Shown here: piece after piece, positions 19,102-29,126 of the stretch
How the letters are laid out: every line of letters begins with the position of its first letter
Position numbering within the stretch: the first letter of the stretch is position 1
Assembly: GCF_000959365.1 (NCBI RefSeq)
Contig: NZ_CP009555.1
Span: forward strand, 1 to 64,000
Direction: 5' to 3'
Length of the DNA stretch: 64,000 nt
From: Burkholderia oklahomensis C6786
GTDB taxonomy: Bacteria > Pseudomonadota > Gammaproteobacteria > Burkholderiales > Burkholderiaceae
Program-made: the position numbers and the translations under genes
The notes under the pieces: generated by a model
The model's database searches: none
Told to the model about the DNA's origin: nothing
Seen by the model: only the letters and a program-made list of their open reading frames with translations

Positions 19102-20685
19102 ATGAACAAGCATTGGATTCGCGTGACGCCGATCGCGCTGGCGGCCGCCATCGGCCTCACTGCGTGCGGCGGGGACGACGTCACGTCGCCCGGCCTGTCG
19201 GCGGTCAAGAACGTCGTCGTGATTTATGCGGAAAACCGCAGCTTCGACAACCTCTACGGCAACTTCCCGGGCGCGAACGGCCTGCAGAACGTGACGGCCG
19301 CGAGCGCGGCGCAGGTCGATCGCAACGGCACGACGCTCGCGACGCTGCCGAAGATCTGGAACGGCCTGACCGCGGCGGGCGTGACGCCCGCGGTGACGGA
19401 GGCGATGACGGCGAACCTGCCGAACGCGCCGTTCGCGATCGACGATCCGAACGGCTTCAACACGCCGATGAGCGTGACGACGCGCGATCTCGTTCACCGC
19501 TTCTACGAGAACCAGATGCAGATCGACGGCGGCAAGAACGACAGGTTCGCCGCGTGGTCCGACGCGGGCGGCCTCGTGATGGGCCACTACACGGCCGATC
19601 CGTCGAAGCTGCCGCTCTGGAAGCTCGCGCAGCAATACACGCTCGCCGACAATTTCTTCATGGGCACGTTCGGCGGCTCGTTCCTGAATCACCAGTACCT
19701 GATCTGCGCGTGCGCGCCGTACTATCCGAACGCCGACAAGAGCCCGGCGGCAAGCCAGATCTCGGTCGTCAATCCGGACGGCGTGACGCTCACGCTGGCG
19801 TCGAATTCGCCCGCATCCGCGCTGTCGGGCCCGCCGAAGTTCGTGAAGTCGGGCGGCCTCACGCCGGATTTCTACGCGGTCAACACGATGCAGCCGCCGT
19901 ATCAGCCGAGCGGCAACGCGGCCGCGACGGGCGGCGATCCGAACCTCGCCGACCCGTCGAACCCGTCGACGCTGCCGCCGCAGACGCAGCAGAACATCGG
20001 CGATCTGCTGACGAGCGCCGGCGTCTCGTGGGCATGGTATAGCGGCGCGTGGGGCGCGGCGCTGCAGGCCGCGCAAAGCGGCACGTCGGGCGTGATCTAC
20101 GGGCCGAACCTGACGGCGCCGAACTTCCAGCCGCACCACCAGCCGTTCAACTACTACGCGAACCAGGCGCCCGGCACCGCGAACCGCGCGCAGCACCTGC
20201 TCGACGCCGGCTCGAACGGCGCCGCGCTGATCCAGGCGATCGACGCGGGCAAGCTGCCGCAGGTCACGTTCTACAAGCCGCAAGGCAACCTGAACGAGCA
20301 CCCGGGCTACACCGACGTCGCGTCGGGCGACCAGCACATCGCCGATGTGATCGCGCACCTGCAGAAGAGCCCGCAGTGGAACAACATGGTCGTCATCGTG
20401 ACGTACGACGAAAACGGCGGCTTCTGGGATCACGTCGCGCCGCCGAAGGGCGACCGCTGGGGCCCGGGCACGCGCATTCCGGCGTTCGTCATCTCGCCGT
20501 TCGCGAAGAAGGGCTTCGTCGATCACACGCAATACGACACCGCGTCGATCCTGCGCTTCATCACGCGCCGCTACGCGCTGCCGCGCCTCGCCGGCCTCAA
20601 GCAGCGCGACGATGCGCTCGCCGCGAACGGCCTCAAGCCGATGGGCGACCTGACGAGCGCGCTCACGCTGTCGACGGGCAACTGA
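19102..20685 (+). CDS. Secreted acid phosphatase / phosphoesterase (AcpA/phospholipase C superfamily)
   Basis: The 527-residue lipoprotein-like precursor starts MNKHWIRVTPIALAAAIGL, then TACGGDD with a lipobox Cys. The body is the phosphoesterase (alkaline-phosphatase fold) domain: VVVIYAENRSFDNLYGNFPG carries the metal/nucleophile region, FGGSFLNHQYLICACAP and QHIADVI follow, and VIVTYDENGGFWDHVAPP supplies later metal ligands. IPAFVISPFAKKGFVDH then LRFITRRYALP close the domain. This pattern fits AcpA-type acid phosphatases and non-haemolytic phospholipase C relatives; acid phosphatase is the more likely call from overall length. The ATG at 19102 follows AAGAGAG. A strong terminator lies at 20725. 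It is divergent from the peroxidase gene. Confidence 0.88.
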   Translation: MNKHWIRVTPIALAAAIGLTACGGDDVTSPGLSAVKNVVVIYAENRSFDNLYGNFPGANGLQNVTAASAAQVDRNGTTLATLPKIWNGLTAAGVTPAVTEAMTANLPNAPFAIDDPNGFNTPMSVTTRDLVHRFYENQMQIDGGKNDRFAAWSDAGGLVMGHYTADPSKLPLWKLAQQYTLADNFFMGTFGGSFLNHQYLICACAPYYPNADKSPAASQISVVNPDGVTLTLASNSPASALSGPPKFVKSGGLTPDFYAVNTMQPPYQPSGNAAATGGDPNLADPSNPSTLPPQTQQNIGDLLTSAGVSWAWYSGAWGAALQAAQSGTSGVIYGPNLTAPNFQPHHQPFNYYANQAPGTANRAQHLLDAGSNGAALIQAIDAGKLPQVTFYKPQGNLNEHPGYTDVASGDQHIADVIAHLQKSPQWNNMVVIVTYDENGGFWDHVAPPKGDRWGPGTRIPAFVISPFAKKGFVDHTQYDTASILRFITRRYALPRLAGLKQRDDALAANGLKPMGDLTSALTLSTGN

Positions 20686-20724
20686 GCGCGCGACCGGTTC
20701 GAAACCACGCAACATCGCTTCTTC

Positions 20725-20747
20725 GGGCGGCTTCGGCCGCCCTTTTT
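20725..20747 (+). terminator. Rho-independent terminator after the acid phosphatase
   Basis: GGGCGGC (20725-20731), a TTCG tetraloop and GCCGCCC (20736-20742) are followed by TTTTT, a textbook intrinsic terminator 40 bp past the stop codon. Confidence 0.9.
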
Positions 20748-21042
20748 GTTGCTCGCGTGCCGCGCGTGCGCGGCGAGCGGCGGTGCGGCGCGTCAGGGCT
20801 TGATGGACCGCACGGGTCCGTACACGCGCGCCTCGTCGCGTGCGCGACACGCGAGCCACGCAGCGCGATTTGCGACTCTCGACTTGTAGCAACGCCGCGT
20901 CGCTCGCACCGAGCACATCCGCCCGACACCCCACGCGATCTCGCGCGCGGCCCGCCTTTCACGAACGCACGACCCGGCGCCCGCCTCGTTTAGAATGCAC
21001 GCTGCTTTTTTGACCGTCCCCTGCCTGCCTAGCGAGACAGCC
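20748..21042. other. Intergenic region upstream of fabV
   Basis: About 295 bp between the phosphatase terminator and fabV presumably carry the fabV promoter. No gene or strong repeat is seen. Confidence 0.4.
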
Positions 21043-22236
21043 ATGATCATCAAACCGCGCGTACGCGGCTTCATCTGCGTCACCACCCACCCCGCCGGCT
21101 GCGCGGCGAGCGTCCGCGAGCAGATCGCTCACGTCGCCGGCCGCGGGCCGATCGAGCACGGTCCGAAGAAGGTGCTCGTGATCGGCGCGTCGACGGGCTA
21201 CGGGCTCGCCGCGCGCATCGCGGCCGCGTTCGGCGCGGGCGCGGCGACGCTCGGCGTGTTCTTCGAGCGCGCGCCGAGCGACGCGAAGCCCGGCACGGCC
21301 GGCTGGTACAACAGCGCCGCGTTCCACGACGAAGCGGCGGCGCGCGGCCCGTATGCGGCGAGCATCAACGGCGACGCGTTCTCCGACGAGATCAAGCAAA
21401 AGACGATCGACGCGATCAAGCGCGACCTCGGCCAGGTCGATCTCGTCGTCTACAGCGTCGCCGCGCCGCGCAGGACGCATCCGAAGACGGGCGAGACGTT
21501 CCAGTCGACGCTGAAGCCGATCGGCCGCGCGGTGCGGCTGCGCGGGATCGACACCGACAACGAGGCGGTCAAGGAAACGCTGCTGCAGCCGGCGACGCCC
21601 GACGAGATCGCGGGCACGGTCGCCGTGATGGGCGGAGAGGACTGGCGGATGTGGATCGACGCGCTCGACGCCGCGGGCGTGCTCGCCGACGGCGCGAAGA
21701 CGACCGCGTTCACGTATCTCGGCGAGAAGGTCACGCACGACATCTACTGGAACGGCTCGATCGGCGAAGCGAAGAAGGACCTCGACCGGACCGTGCTCGC
21801 GCTCCGCGACAAGCTCGCGGCGCGCGGCGGCGACGCGCGCGTGTCGGTGCTGAAGGCGGTCGTCACGCAGGCGAGCTCCGCGATTCCGATGATGCCGCTG
21901 TACCTGTCGCTGCTCTTCAAGACGATGAAGGAGCGCGGCACGCACGAGGGCTGCATCGAGCAGGTCGACGGCCTGTTCCGCGACAGTCTCTACGGCGCCA
22001 ATCCGCACGTCGACGCCGAAGGCCGGCTGCGCGCGGACGGCCTCGAGCTCGACCCCGCCGTGCAGGAGCGCGTGCTCGCGCTGTGGGATCGGGTGACGGA
22101 CGACAATCTCTATACGCTCACCGATTTCGCGGGCTACAAGGCCGAATTCCTGCGCCTCTTCGGCTTCGGGATCGACGGCGTCGATTACGACGCGGATGTC
22201 GACCCGAACGTACGGATTCCGAATCTGATCGAGTGA
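21043..22236 (+). CDS. fabV: FabV-type enoyl-[acyl-carrier-protein] reductase (NADH)
   Basis: The 397-residue length is exactly that of the family. The protein starts [20 protein letters not shown], as in other FabV. It has the Rossmann motif [20 protein letters not shown] near residue 46 and the extended active-site pair Y-x8-K ([10 protein letters not shown]), the FabV signature. It catalyses the last step of fatty-acid elongation in the cytoplasm, reducing trans-2-enoyl-ACP with NADH. FabV enzymes are poorly inhibited by triclosan, which contributes to intrinsic triclosan resistance in Burkholderia and Pseudomonas. The internal ATG at 21043 was chosen over the earlier frame start because it matches the family N-terminus. 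Confidence 0.97.
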   Translation: MIIKPRVRGFICVTTHPAGCAASVREQIAHVAGRGPIEHGPKKVLVIGASTGYGLAARIAAAFGAGAATLGVFFERAPSDAKPGTAGWYNSAAFHDEAAARGPYAASINGDAFSDEIKQKTIDAIKRDLGQVDLVVYSVAAPRRTHPKTGETFQSTLKPIGRAVRLRGIDTDNEAVKETLLQPATPDEIAGTVAVMGGEDWRMWIDALDAAGVLADGAKTTAFTYLGEKVTHDIYWNGSIGEAKKDLDRTVLALRDKLAARGGDARVSVLKAVVTQASSAIPMMPLYLSLLFKTMKERGTHEGCIEQVDGLFRDSLYGANPHVDAEGRLRADGLELDPAVQERVLALWDRVTDDNLYTLTDFAGYKAEFLRLFGFGIDGVDYDADVDPNVRIPNLIE

Positions 22237-22305
22237 TTCGCGAAGCGGACGGGCGGTCGCAAGCGGCCGCCCGTCCTCGCGGAACGACGCCGCGCGACGC
22301 CGCAA

Positions 22306-22596
22306 TCAGCGCGACGGCGCCTGCGCGACGATGACGGGCCGCTTGAATGGAAACGGCGTGCGACCTTCGTCGCGCCGCGAATGGAGCGCATGCGGGCGCG
22401 CCACGCGCCGTTCGAGCAAGCGGCTTCGCTCGTCGTCCGCGAGGCCGTCGGCGACGATCCGCAGGCCGACGACCTCGATCCGCTCGAACACCGGCTTGCC
22501 GCCCTCGACGATCCGCGGACCGTCGATCCGCCGGATGTCCAGATGCGACGTGCATATGTCCACGCGCTCGCTACACGAGCCCGTTCTCCGACGCAT
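22306..22596 (-). CDS. Small hypothetical protein overlapping the response regulator
   Basis: A 96-codon open frame overlaps the 3' end of the response regulator by 26 bp on the same strand. The core (DIRRIDGPRIVEGGKPVFER, then IEVVGLRIVADGLADDERSR) has balanced composition rather than the Arg/Ala bias of shadow frames, so it may be real. It could start later at a GTG (VDICTSHLD). No domain is recognised. If real it would be translated with the two-component genes. Confidence is limited. Confidence 0.45.
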   Translation of the reverse strand: MRRRTGSCSERVDICTSHLDIRRIDGPRIVEGGKPVFERIEVVGLRIVADGLADDERSRLLERRVARPHALHSRRDEGRTPFPFKRPVIVAQAPSR

Positions 22597-23203
22597 ACAT
22601 GAACAGATCGACGTCGGACTTGAGGCCGAGCTTGCCCATCGCGTTGTGCTTGTGCGTGCTGACCGTCTTGATGCTGCGGCCGTAGCGGTTCGCGATGTCG
22701 GTCATCGTCATTCCGGTCGCGCACAGGCGCACCACCTCGATCTCGCGCGGGCTCAGCTGCGGCGGCGCGTCCGCCGCGCGCATCGCGAGCCCGCCCGCCG
22801 CGCCCGCGTGCGTGCCGACGAACGGCCGCCCCCGGCGCACGGCACCGACCGCGCGCGGCAGCTCGTCGAGGTCGCCGCGCTTGCTCAGCACCGCCAGCGC
22901 GCCCGCCTGACGCATCGTCCGCATCAGCACCGGGTTGTCGAGCATCGTCAAGACGATCACGCGGACCGAAGGATGGCCGTCGCGGATCGCGGTCAGCATC
23001 GCGAGGCCGTCGGCGGCGGGCGGGTCGGGCATCGCGAAATCGGTGATGACGATGTCGCACGGCGTCGTCGCGAGCAGCGCGAGCAGCCCGGCCGGGTCGT
23101 GCGCCTCCCCGACGATCGACACGTCGCCCATGCTCGCCAGCATGTGACGCACGCCCAGCAGCACGAGCGGATGGTCGTCCGCGATCAACACTTGAACGCT
23201 CAT
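22571..23203 (-). CDS. NarL/RcsB-type response regulator
   Basis: The 210-residue protein has an N-terminal receiver domain (acidic pair D9/D10 in VLIADDHPLV, phosphoacceptor D55 in IVITDFAMPD, conserved Lys in LSKRGD near 108). It has a C-terminal LuxR-type HTH (LSPREIEVVRLCATGMTMTD, then NRYGRSIKTVSTHKHNAMGK, residues about 147-190). The domain order and HTH are like RcsB, BvgA and RocA1. It lies directly downstream of the hybrid histidine kinase, with adjacent stop and start, so the two form a phosphorelay. Being next to the Csu-type pilus operon, it probably regulates those genes; a candidate dyad is at 32088-32101. Confidence 0.93.
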   Translation of the reverse strand: MSVQVLIADDHPLVLLGVRHMLASMGDVSIVGEAHDPAGLLALLATTPCDIVITDFAMPDPPAADGLAMLTAIRDGHPSVRVIVLTMLDNPVLMRTMRQAGALAVLSKRGDLDELPRAVGAVRRGRPFVGTHAGAAGGLAMRAADAPPQLSPREIEVVRLCATGMTMTDIANRYGRSIKTVSTHKHNAMGKLGLKSDVDLFMYASENGLV

Positions 23204-25279
23204 TTACCTTCCTCCTTTTGGATCGCCGCGATCGCGCGATTGCGCCGGATGCGCAACGCAGCGCAGCAGATGGTTCACCATCGCGAGGATTTCGCGGGCC
23301 GCGCCACGGATCGCGCGCGCGTCTCCCGCCCCTAGCAGATGATGGAATTCGTCGAGCAGCGCATCGACATGCGCGTGGCCGAACAGGCTGTACGTGCCGC
23401 GCGCCGTGTGGCACCACGCGCGCAGCTCGTGCTCGGACAGGCCGTCGCGCAGGTGGCGCGTCAGCGTGTCCCGGTCGCGCTCGAGCGCGCGGCGGCACGC
23501 GAGCAGGATCTCCGTGTGCGCCGCGCCGTCGGCGGGCGACGCGCCGAATCCCGTCAGCAAGCGCGTCTTGTCGATCTGAGACGGATCGAAGCTCAGCGGA
23601 GGCGCCCGCTCGATCGCATCGACGAGCGCGCGCTCGAGCGCGTCGAGCGTCGTCGGCTTGCCGATGCAGAACGTCATGCCCGCCGCGACGCAGCGCGCGA
23701 ACTCGCCCTCCGACACGAGCGCCGTCACGCCGACGATGGGCGTCGCGCGCACGCGCGCATCCGGATGCGCGCGGATCGCCGTCGTCAACGCGACGCCGTC
23801 CATGCCCGGCATCCGGCAATCGGTGAGCACGACGTCGAACGCGCCCGCCTCGAGCGCGCGCAGCGCTTCGTCGCCGCTGCCGCACAGGCGCGCGCGATGG
23901 CCGAGCGCGTCGAGCTGATAGCGGATCACCACACGGTTCATCTCCTGATCGTCGACGACGAGCACGCGGTACGCGCGCGACTGCGCCCCCGCCGCGGCGC
24001 GCGCGCGCGCCGAATCGCGCGCATCGAGCGCGGCGCGCAAGCTCTCGACGAACGCGCGCCAGCCGAGCGGGTTGCTGCCCAGCCGCACGTGCGTCCCGCC
24101 GTCGATCCAGCCGGCCGGCCCCGCCGCGTCGGTCACGCCGACCCAGCCGATCTGCGGCCTCGACGCATCGACGCGCGCGTCGTCGCACAACACCGCGTCG
24201 ACGTCCGCCGCGCCGCGCGCGGCGAGCCGCATGCCGGCCGCGCGCGCGTATGCGGCCAGCGTCGCCGCGAGCGCGGAATCGCCGACGTCGATCGACACCA
24301 CGCGCTCGGCGAGCGCATCCGGCGCATAGCCGCGCGCCACGACCGCGCAGCGGATGCGCGCCGTCGCCGTGGTTCCCCTGCCTTCCTCGCTTGCCAGCGT
24401 CACGTCCCCCCCTAGCAATCTCGCGAGCCTGCGCGCAATCGCCAGCCCGAGCCCCGTTCCTGGTTCCGTCCGCCGCGCGCCGCGGCGCGCGCGCACGAAC
24501 GGCGTGAAGAGCCGCCGCAGTTCGTCCGCGGCGATGCCGATCCCCGTGTCGGCGATCGTCGCGACGATCTCGACCGAACCGTCGACGACGTCCGCCGCGC
24601 GCACGCGCACCGACACGCTGCCGCGCTCCGTGTACTTGATGCCGTTGCCGATCAGATTGACGAGAATCTGCCGCAGCCGGTTGCCGTCCGTCAGCACGGC
24701 CGCCGGCACGTCGGCGTCGACGTGCAGCCTGATCCGCAAGCCCTTGCGATGCGCGTGCACCGCGAGCATCGCGGTCACGCTGTCGACGAGCTCGCGCACG
24801 TCGACGCGCGTCCTCTCGATCGCGAATTGCCCGGCCTCGATGCTCGCATGATCGAGAATGTCGTTCAGCACGCGCGCGAGCGACTGCCCGGAGTCCTGCA
24901 CGAGACTCAGCAGCCGCTGCTGCTCGGGCGTGCGCAGCCCTTCCTTCAGCAGCTCGACGAGCGCGAGCATGCCGTTGACGGGCGCGCGCAGCTCGTGGCT
25001 CGCGGTCGCGAGCGAGCCCCGGCTCGCGCGCAGCGCCGCCTGCAAGCGCTTCAGATCGCGATGCGCCCATCCGTAGCTCAACAACGCGACGAGCACATTG
25101 CTGCCGCCCCACAGCAACGGGTACAGGTGTGACCACTTGCAGGGCGCCGTCGCGACCAGCATGCCGTCCTGCATCCGATTCGAAGCCTGCGACAGCGTCC
25201 AGAACGCGAGCGCTGCAGCAGAGATGCACACCAGTATGCGTCGACAGAATTTGCCTCCGCAAAAGCCGTCGCTTTTCAT
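23204..25279 (-). CDS. Hybrid sensor histidine kinase (HisKA-HATPase-REC-Hpt)
   Basis: The 691-residue inner-membrane kinase has two membrane helices (residues about 14-30 and 53-72) flanking a very short periplasmic segment. The HisKA box ATASHELRAPVNGML carries His95. An ATPase domain contains N- and G-boxes (NLIGNGIKYTE, DTGIGIA, GTGLGLAIARRLA). A degenerate receiver-like stretch is followed by a true receiver (Asp487 in LTDCRMPGMDG). A C-terminal Hpt domain has phospho-His near 624 in AWCHTARGTYSLFGH. This is the four-step relay layout of BvgS/EvgS/RocS-type kinases. The small sensor region means the signal is probably membrane- or redox-related rather than a large ligand. It is transcribed with the response regulator downstream. 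Confidence 0.93.
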   Translation of the reverse strand: MKSDGFCGGKFCRRILVCISAAALAFWTLSQASNRMQDGMLVATAPCKWSHLYPLLWGGSNVLVALLSYGWAHRDLKRLQAALRASRGSLATASHELRAPVNGMLALVELLKEGLRTPEQQRLLSLVQDSGQSLARVLNDILDHASIEAGQFAIERTRVDVRELVDSVTAMLAVHAHRKGLRIRLHVDADVPAAVLTDGNRLRQILVNLIGNGIKYTERGSVSVRVRAADVVDGSVEIVATIADTGIGIAADELRRLFTPFVRARRGARRTEPGTGLGLAIARRLARLLGGDVTLASEEGRGTTATARIRCAVVARGYAPDALAERVVSIDVGDSALAATLAAYARAAGMRLAARGAADVDAVLCDDARVDASRPQIGWVGVTDAAGPAGWIDGGTHVRLGSNPLGWRAFVESLRAALDARDSARARAAAGAQSRAYRVLVVDDQEMNRVVIRYQLDALGHRARLCGSGDEALRALEAGAFDVVLTDCRMPGMDGVALTTAIRAHPDARVRATPIVGVTALVSEGEFARCVAAGMTFCIGKPTTLDALERALVDAIERAPPLSFDPSQIDKTRLLTGFGASPADGAAHTEILLACRRALERDRDTLTRHLRDGLSEHELRAWCHTARGTYSLFGHAHVDALLDEFHHLLGAGDARAIRGAAREILAMVNHLLRCVAHPAQSRDRGDPKGGR

Positions 25280-25692
25280 ACCTTTATCCCATTTGGAACC
25301 TCGCCAGAATACGCATCTCTTCCGTTTCCGGAAAAAACCCGCACCTCCTTTTTCTTGTCGGCGTTCCGTTTATGGGTAGGGTCGTTTATCCCATCGCACG
25401 TGCGCTTTCTCCGATTCTTCGATTCGATGGCGCGCAGTCGCGAGCGGCGCCGTCCGCATTTCAGCCGGCCCGAAACGAACGTGGGACGGCCGATCGCGAA
25501 TGTCGACGATCAACGCTTGCGCAATGCGCTATTCTCGCGCCCGATTTGGCCATTTCGGGCTTCGCATATCGTCAAATCTACGCGTCGTTCGAAAACGAAA
25601 GAAACTAATCCATCTTGCCTTCTCACCTCCATGTCCCCCGCTCGATTCGATTCGCATGGTCGAAACGATTTCCGAAAGGCGCCGGCTCGCGG
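25280..25692. other. Intergenic region between the pilus operon end and the kinase gene
   Basis: The 413 bp between two minus-strand genes are less GC-rich than the neighbours and presumably hold the kinase promoter. AAAGG lies before the kinase ATG. No gene or repeat is recognised. Confidence 0.4.
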
Positions 25693-26658
25693 CTAATAGC
25701 GCACGTCGACGACCACGCTGTCCGTGTAGGTGCCGACAGCGGGCGTCTGCTGATCCGAATAGATTCGCGCGGTGTACGGGAACTGCTGCGCCGACTGGCC
25801 ATCGGCCGCCGCGCCGCTGCCGGCGCGATTCGTCGACTGTCCCCACACCGCGCCGCCGCCCGCGCCGAAAATGTCGTACTGCAGGCGGTTCGCGCCGTTC
25901 GCCATCTGCCGGCGGCCGCTCGCATGCGGGTTCGCGCCGCTGCTCAGGCCGACCGTGTAGACCATCCCTTTCGTGCAGGTGAGCGACACGCTGCCCGTCA
26001 CGGGCGCGAAGCCGGCGACCGTCGGCGCGGCGCCGAAGTTCACGTCGGGCGCGGCGATCACGCAATCGTTGGTCACGGTGATCGTCACCGGCACGACCGC
26101 CGTGCCCGAGCCCTGGTCGCGGCCGAGGCAGATGCCGAGAATGCCGATCCCGCTGCAGTAATTCCAGTTCCACGCGATCGTCAGCGTGTCGGTATACGTG
26201 CCCGCCGCGACGTTGCGGCCCTGGATCGTCCGGAAATACAGCGGCAGCGTCTGCGTCGGACCGCCGAAGATCCCGAGCAGGTTCAGCAACTGCCCGCTCG
26301 CCCAGTTGTAGGTCACGCCGAAGTCGAGCTTGATCGAGTAGTTCTGATCGGCGAACACCGAGTACGGCAGCGCGTCCCCCGTCGAACCGACGAGCTTGCC
26401 GCCGTTCGCCGACGTGATCGTCGCGTTGATCTGGTCGCCGATCACGAACAGCCCGAGCAGCGCGCCCGAGCACGACAGGCCGCTGCTCGTCGTCGACGTC
26501 GACTGCGGCTGGCTCGCGGCGACGAACGACGTGACCGTGCCGAACGACGCGGGCGCCGCGCTCACGACCGAGCACGACGCGTGCGCGTGCAGCGCCGCGA
26601 ATAAACCGAACGCGAGCGCCGCCGCGACGTGTGCGAAGAATTTGCAGAATGGCTTCAT
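25693..26658 (-). CDS. Csu-type pilus tip subunit with two spore-coat-U (SCPU) domains
   Basis: The 321-residue secreted protein has a signal peptide ending AALHAHA-SCSV. Two SCPU-type domains follow: residues about 28-180 (starting CSVVSAAPASFG, ending YTDTLTIAWNW) and about 190-321 (starting NDCVIAAPDVNFG, ending GTYTDSVVVDVRY). The repeated GTYTD(T/S) near the end of each domain is the donor-strand-type C-terminal motif of archaic pilins. A two-domain last gene after the usher corresponds to CsuE, the tip adhesin that initiates assembly. It follows the usher by 15 bp in the same operon. Confidence 0.9.
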   Translation of the reverse strand: MKPFCKFFAHVAAALAFGLFAALHAHASCSVVSAAPASFGTVTSFVAASQPQSTSTTSSGLSCSGALLGLFVIGDQINATITSANGGKLVGSTGDALPYSVFADQNYSIKLDFGVTYNWASGQLLNLLGIFGGPTQTLPLYFRTIQGRNVAAGTYTDTLTIAWNWNYCSGIGILGICLGRDQGSGTAVVPVTITVTNDCVIAAPDVNFGAAPTVAGFAPVTGSVSLTCTKGMVYTVGLSSGANPHASGRRQMANGANRLQYDIFGAGGGAVWGQSTNRAGSGAAADGQSAQQFPYTARIYSDQQTPAVGTYTDSVVVDVRY

Positions 26659-26673
26659 CGAGAGTCCCTGTCG

Positions 26674-29082
26674 TTATTCGCCGCACGCGAGCGGACCGAT
26701 GCGGCTCATCTGCGCCGCGTCGACGTCGGCGTCGAACGTCGCGCGGCACGTGCGGCCGTCCGGCGCCGTGACGCGCAGGTGATTGACCGCGGACAATCCT
26801 TCCAGATAAGTCTCGCCTTGCCAGCCGACGAGCGCGGTCTGGCCGCTCTCTTCGTGCAGCACGCGCGAGCCGATCCCGAGCGGCCGCCCCGCGGTGTCGA
26901 CGAGCGCGATTTGCGCCGAGACGATCCTCTGGATCGGGAACGTGACGAGCGCGCCGCCGTGGTCGCGCACGGCAACGCGCTTCTCGACGATCGGCACGCG
27001 CACGTTGCTCGGCAGATCGAGCGGATCGATCTCGTACTTGCCCGCGTAGTACGACGGCGCCCATGGCACGAGCAGGTGGCCGCCGCCGTCGGTCTTGCCG
27101 ACGAGCTGATTCTCGTAGCGCACCGGCACGCCCTTGCGGCCTTGCGTGTCGATCAGCACGAACGCGTCGTCGACGCGGTTCGCGGGCAGCATCGCGCCGT
27201 CCATCACGACGACCGAGCCCTGCACCTCGCCCCAGCGCGCATAGCCGCGTCCCGCGCCATAGCCGTACGCGCCGCCCTGCACCTGGAAGTAGCGGTTGCG
27301 CCACGTCGCGTCCGCCTGCTGATAGTGCGAGCCGCCGCCCGCGTATGCGAGGTTCCAGCCGAAGCCGCCGTCGCTCGGCACGCTGCGGCTGTATTGCACG
27401 CGCTCGCTGAAGCCGTTGTTCTCGTCGCGCGCGACCGAGCCCGTCACGACGCCCTTGTCGCCGAGCGGCACGATCAACTGCAATTGCGCGGCGACGCCGC
27501 GGTCGCCGATCGTCTTGTTGACCGACGCGTAGATCGTCGCGCGCCGGAAGATCGGCCGCGTGTACGACAGGTTCGCGATCCGCGTGCGCGAGCCGTCCGC
27601 GCCGCGCACGTCGAAGTAGCCGGCGCCGAGCGTGCCGCCGATCGCGCCGAGGTTCAGCGCGCCCGTCGCCTGCGTGCTGTTGCGCACGAGCCGGTACGTG
27701 ACATCGGACGGCAGATCGTAGACCGACAGGTCGCGAAACCCGCCGGTGCGCTGGATTCGCTGCAGCGCCACGCTGAACCGCTGCGATGAATAGCCGTAGC
27801 CGAACGCGTACTGCTGACCCGACGCGCCCGCGAGGCTGCTCTGCGTCGCCGCGAAGTTGAACACGCCGAGCATGCCGACGCCGACGTCGAACCCGAGGCC
27901 GCCGAGCGCGAAGCGCTCGCCGCCTTCCGCGTGGCCTTCGATCGTCAGGTAATCGGTGAGACCATAGCGCGCGGTGCCCGACGCCGCGAGCTTGCCGTAC
28001 GAGAACGAGCGGATCCCGTAGTCGCGCCGCATCGCGCCGACCGACAGCGAATAATCGGACAGCCCCTTCTGCAGCAGCGTGTTCGCGACGTAGAACGGAA
28101 TCGTCGTCGCGACCTGGCGGCCGAGCGCGTCGGTCGTCACGACGGTCGCCTCGCCCGCGCCGTTGATGAACGGCACGTTGTTCAGCGTGAACGGCCCGGG
28201 ATTGACCTGCCCCGTCGTCGTCTTGCTGCCGTTGATGAACAGATCGACGGCGGTCGGCACCGCGGCCTGCCCGGCGAACTGCGGCAGCGGATACGTGACG
28301 ATGTCGGGCCGCACCTTGAAGTCGCGCTCGACCGACACGCCGCCCAAGCGCACCGCGCTGCTCCACGACAGCGCGCCCGTGACCACGTCGCCCGCTGTGT
28401 ACGTGAGCATCCGGTCCTGGTCCGAGTAGCGCCAGGACGTGTCGTAGCGCAGATAGCGGTTGCTCGCGACGCCGCCGCTACCGCCGTAATCCCGCCGGTA
28501 GACGCCCGTGTTCGTCACGGTGCCCCACGTGTCGAAGAGCCGCGCTTCGGTCCACGCGGACGTGTAGCTCGTGCCGAGCGTCGGCGAATTCGCGTAGACG
28601 TCGTAATTGAACAGGAGCCCGAAGCTCACGGCCGCAGGGGTGCGGTCGTACAGCCGCCGCGAACCGACCGCCTGCTGCGGCAGCCAGTCGGGCGGCACGG
28701 TCAGCTTCAGGCGCTGATCGGTGCTTTCGTATTCGGCCTGCACGCCGTCGAGCTTCGACAGGTCGACGAGCGCGTCGGGATCGGCGTTCGTGCGCACCGA
28801 CGCCTGCGCGAGGTCGCCCGCGCGTGCATAGTAGACGCCGTCGCGATAGCGGATCGGCACGATCCGCCCCGTTGACAGTTCGTTGACGACGAGCTCGAGG
28901 TACAGTGTGCCGTGCGTCGCCGCGCCGCCGGCGGGCGGCGGCGCACGGCCGAAGCTGTCCGCAAGCGTCATCGGCTCGCTCGCCCGCGCGTCCCCCGCCG
29001 CCGCGAACGCAATTCCCACCGCCCACGCCGCCGCGCGCCGCCGCGGCAGTCTTCTCGTTCCGTGTTCGTTGTACCGCTTCAA
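26674..29082 (-). CDS. Outer-membrane usher of archaic (Csu-type) chaperone-usher pili
   Basis: The product is about 802 residues, the normal usher size. The N-terminal signal peptide is followed by an N-terminal domain (LYLELVVNELSTGRIVPIRY). The 24-strand beta-barrel contains the plug-domain region TAVDLFINGSKTTTGQVNPG then PFTLNNVPFINGAGEATVV, the classical usher signature. C-terminal domains (DDAFVLIDTQGRKGVPVRYE, CRATFDADV) follow. It is the assembly pore for the pilus. The frame is open much further upstream, but only the TTG at 29082 (GGGGA about 8 nt before) puts the signal peptide first. TTG as start is an inference. It lies 44 bp after the chaperone gene. Confidence 0.93.
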   Translation of the reverse strand: MKRYNEHGTRRLPRRRAAAWAVGIAFAAAGDARASEPMTLADSFGRAPPPAGGAATHGTLYLELVVNELSTGRIVPIRYRDGVYYARAGDLAQASVRTNADPDALVDLSKLDGVQAEYESTDQRLKLTVPPDWLPQQAVGSRRLYDRTPAAVSFGLLFNYDVYANSPTLGTSYTSAWTEARLFDTWGTVTNTGVYRRDYGGSGGVASNRYLRYDTSWRYSDQDRMLTYTAGDVVTGALSWSSAVRLGGVSVERDFKVRPDIVTYPLPQFAGQAAVPTAVDLFINGSKTTTGQVNPGPFTLNNVPFINGAGEATVVTTDALGRQVATTIPFYVANTLLQKGLSDYSLSVGAMRRDYGIRSFSYGKLAASGTARYGLTDYLTIEGHAEGGERFALGGLGFDVGVGMLGVFNFAATQSSLAGASGQQYAFGYGYSSQRFSVALQRIQRTGGFRDLSVYDLPSDVTYRLVRNSTQATGALNLGAIGGTLGAGYFDVRGADGSRTRIANLSYTRPIFRRATIYASVNKTIGDRGVAAQLQLIVPLGDKGVVTGSVARDENNGFSERVQYSRSVPSDGGFGWNLAYAGGGSHYQQADATWRNRYFQVQGGAYGYGAGRGYARWGEVQGSVVVMDGAMLPANRVDDAFVLIDTQGRKGVPVRYENQLVGKTDGGGHLLVPWAPSYYAGKYEIDPLDLPSNVRVPIVEKRVAVRDHGGALVTFPIQRIVSAQIALVDTAGRPLGIGSRVLHEESGQTALVGWQGETYLEGLSAVNHLRVTAPDGRTCRATFDADVDAAQMSRIGPLACGE

Positions 29083-29126
29083 GGCATTTCCCCGTCGCGA
29101 CGTCGTCGCTTGTATCGTGATGCGGA

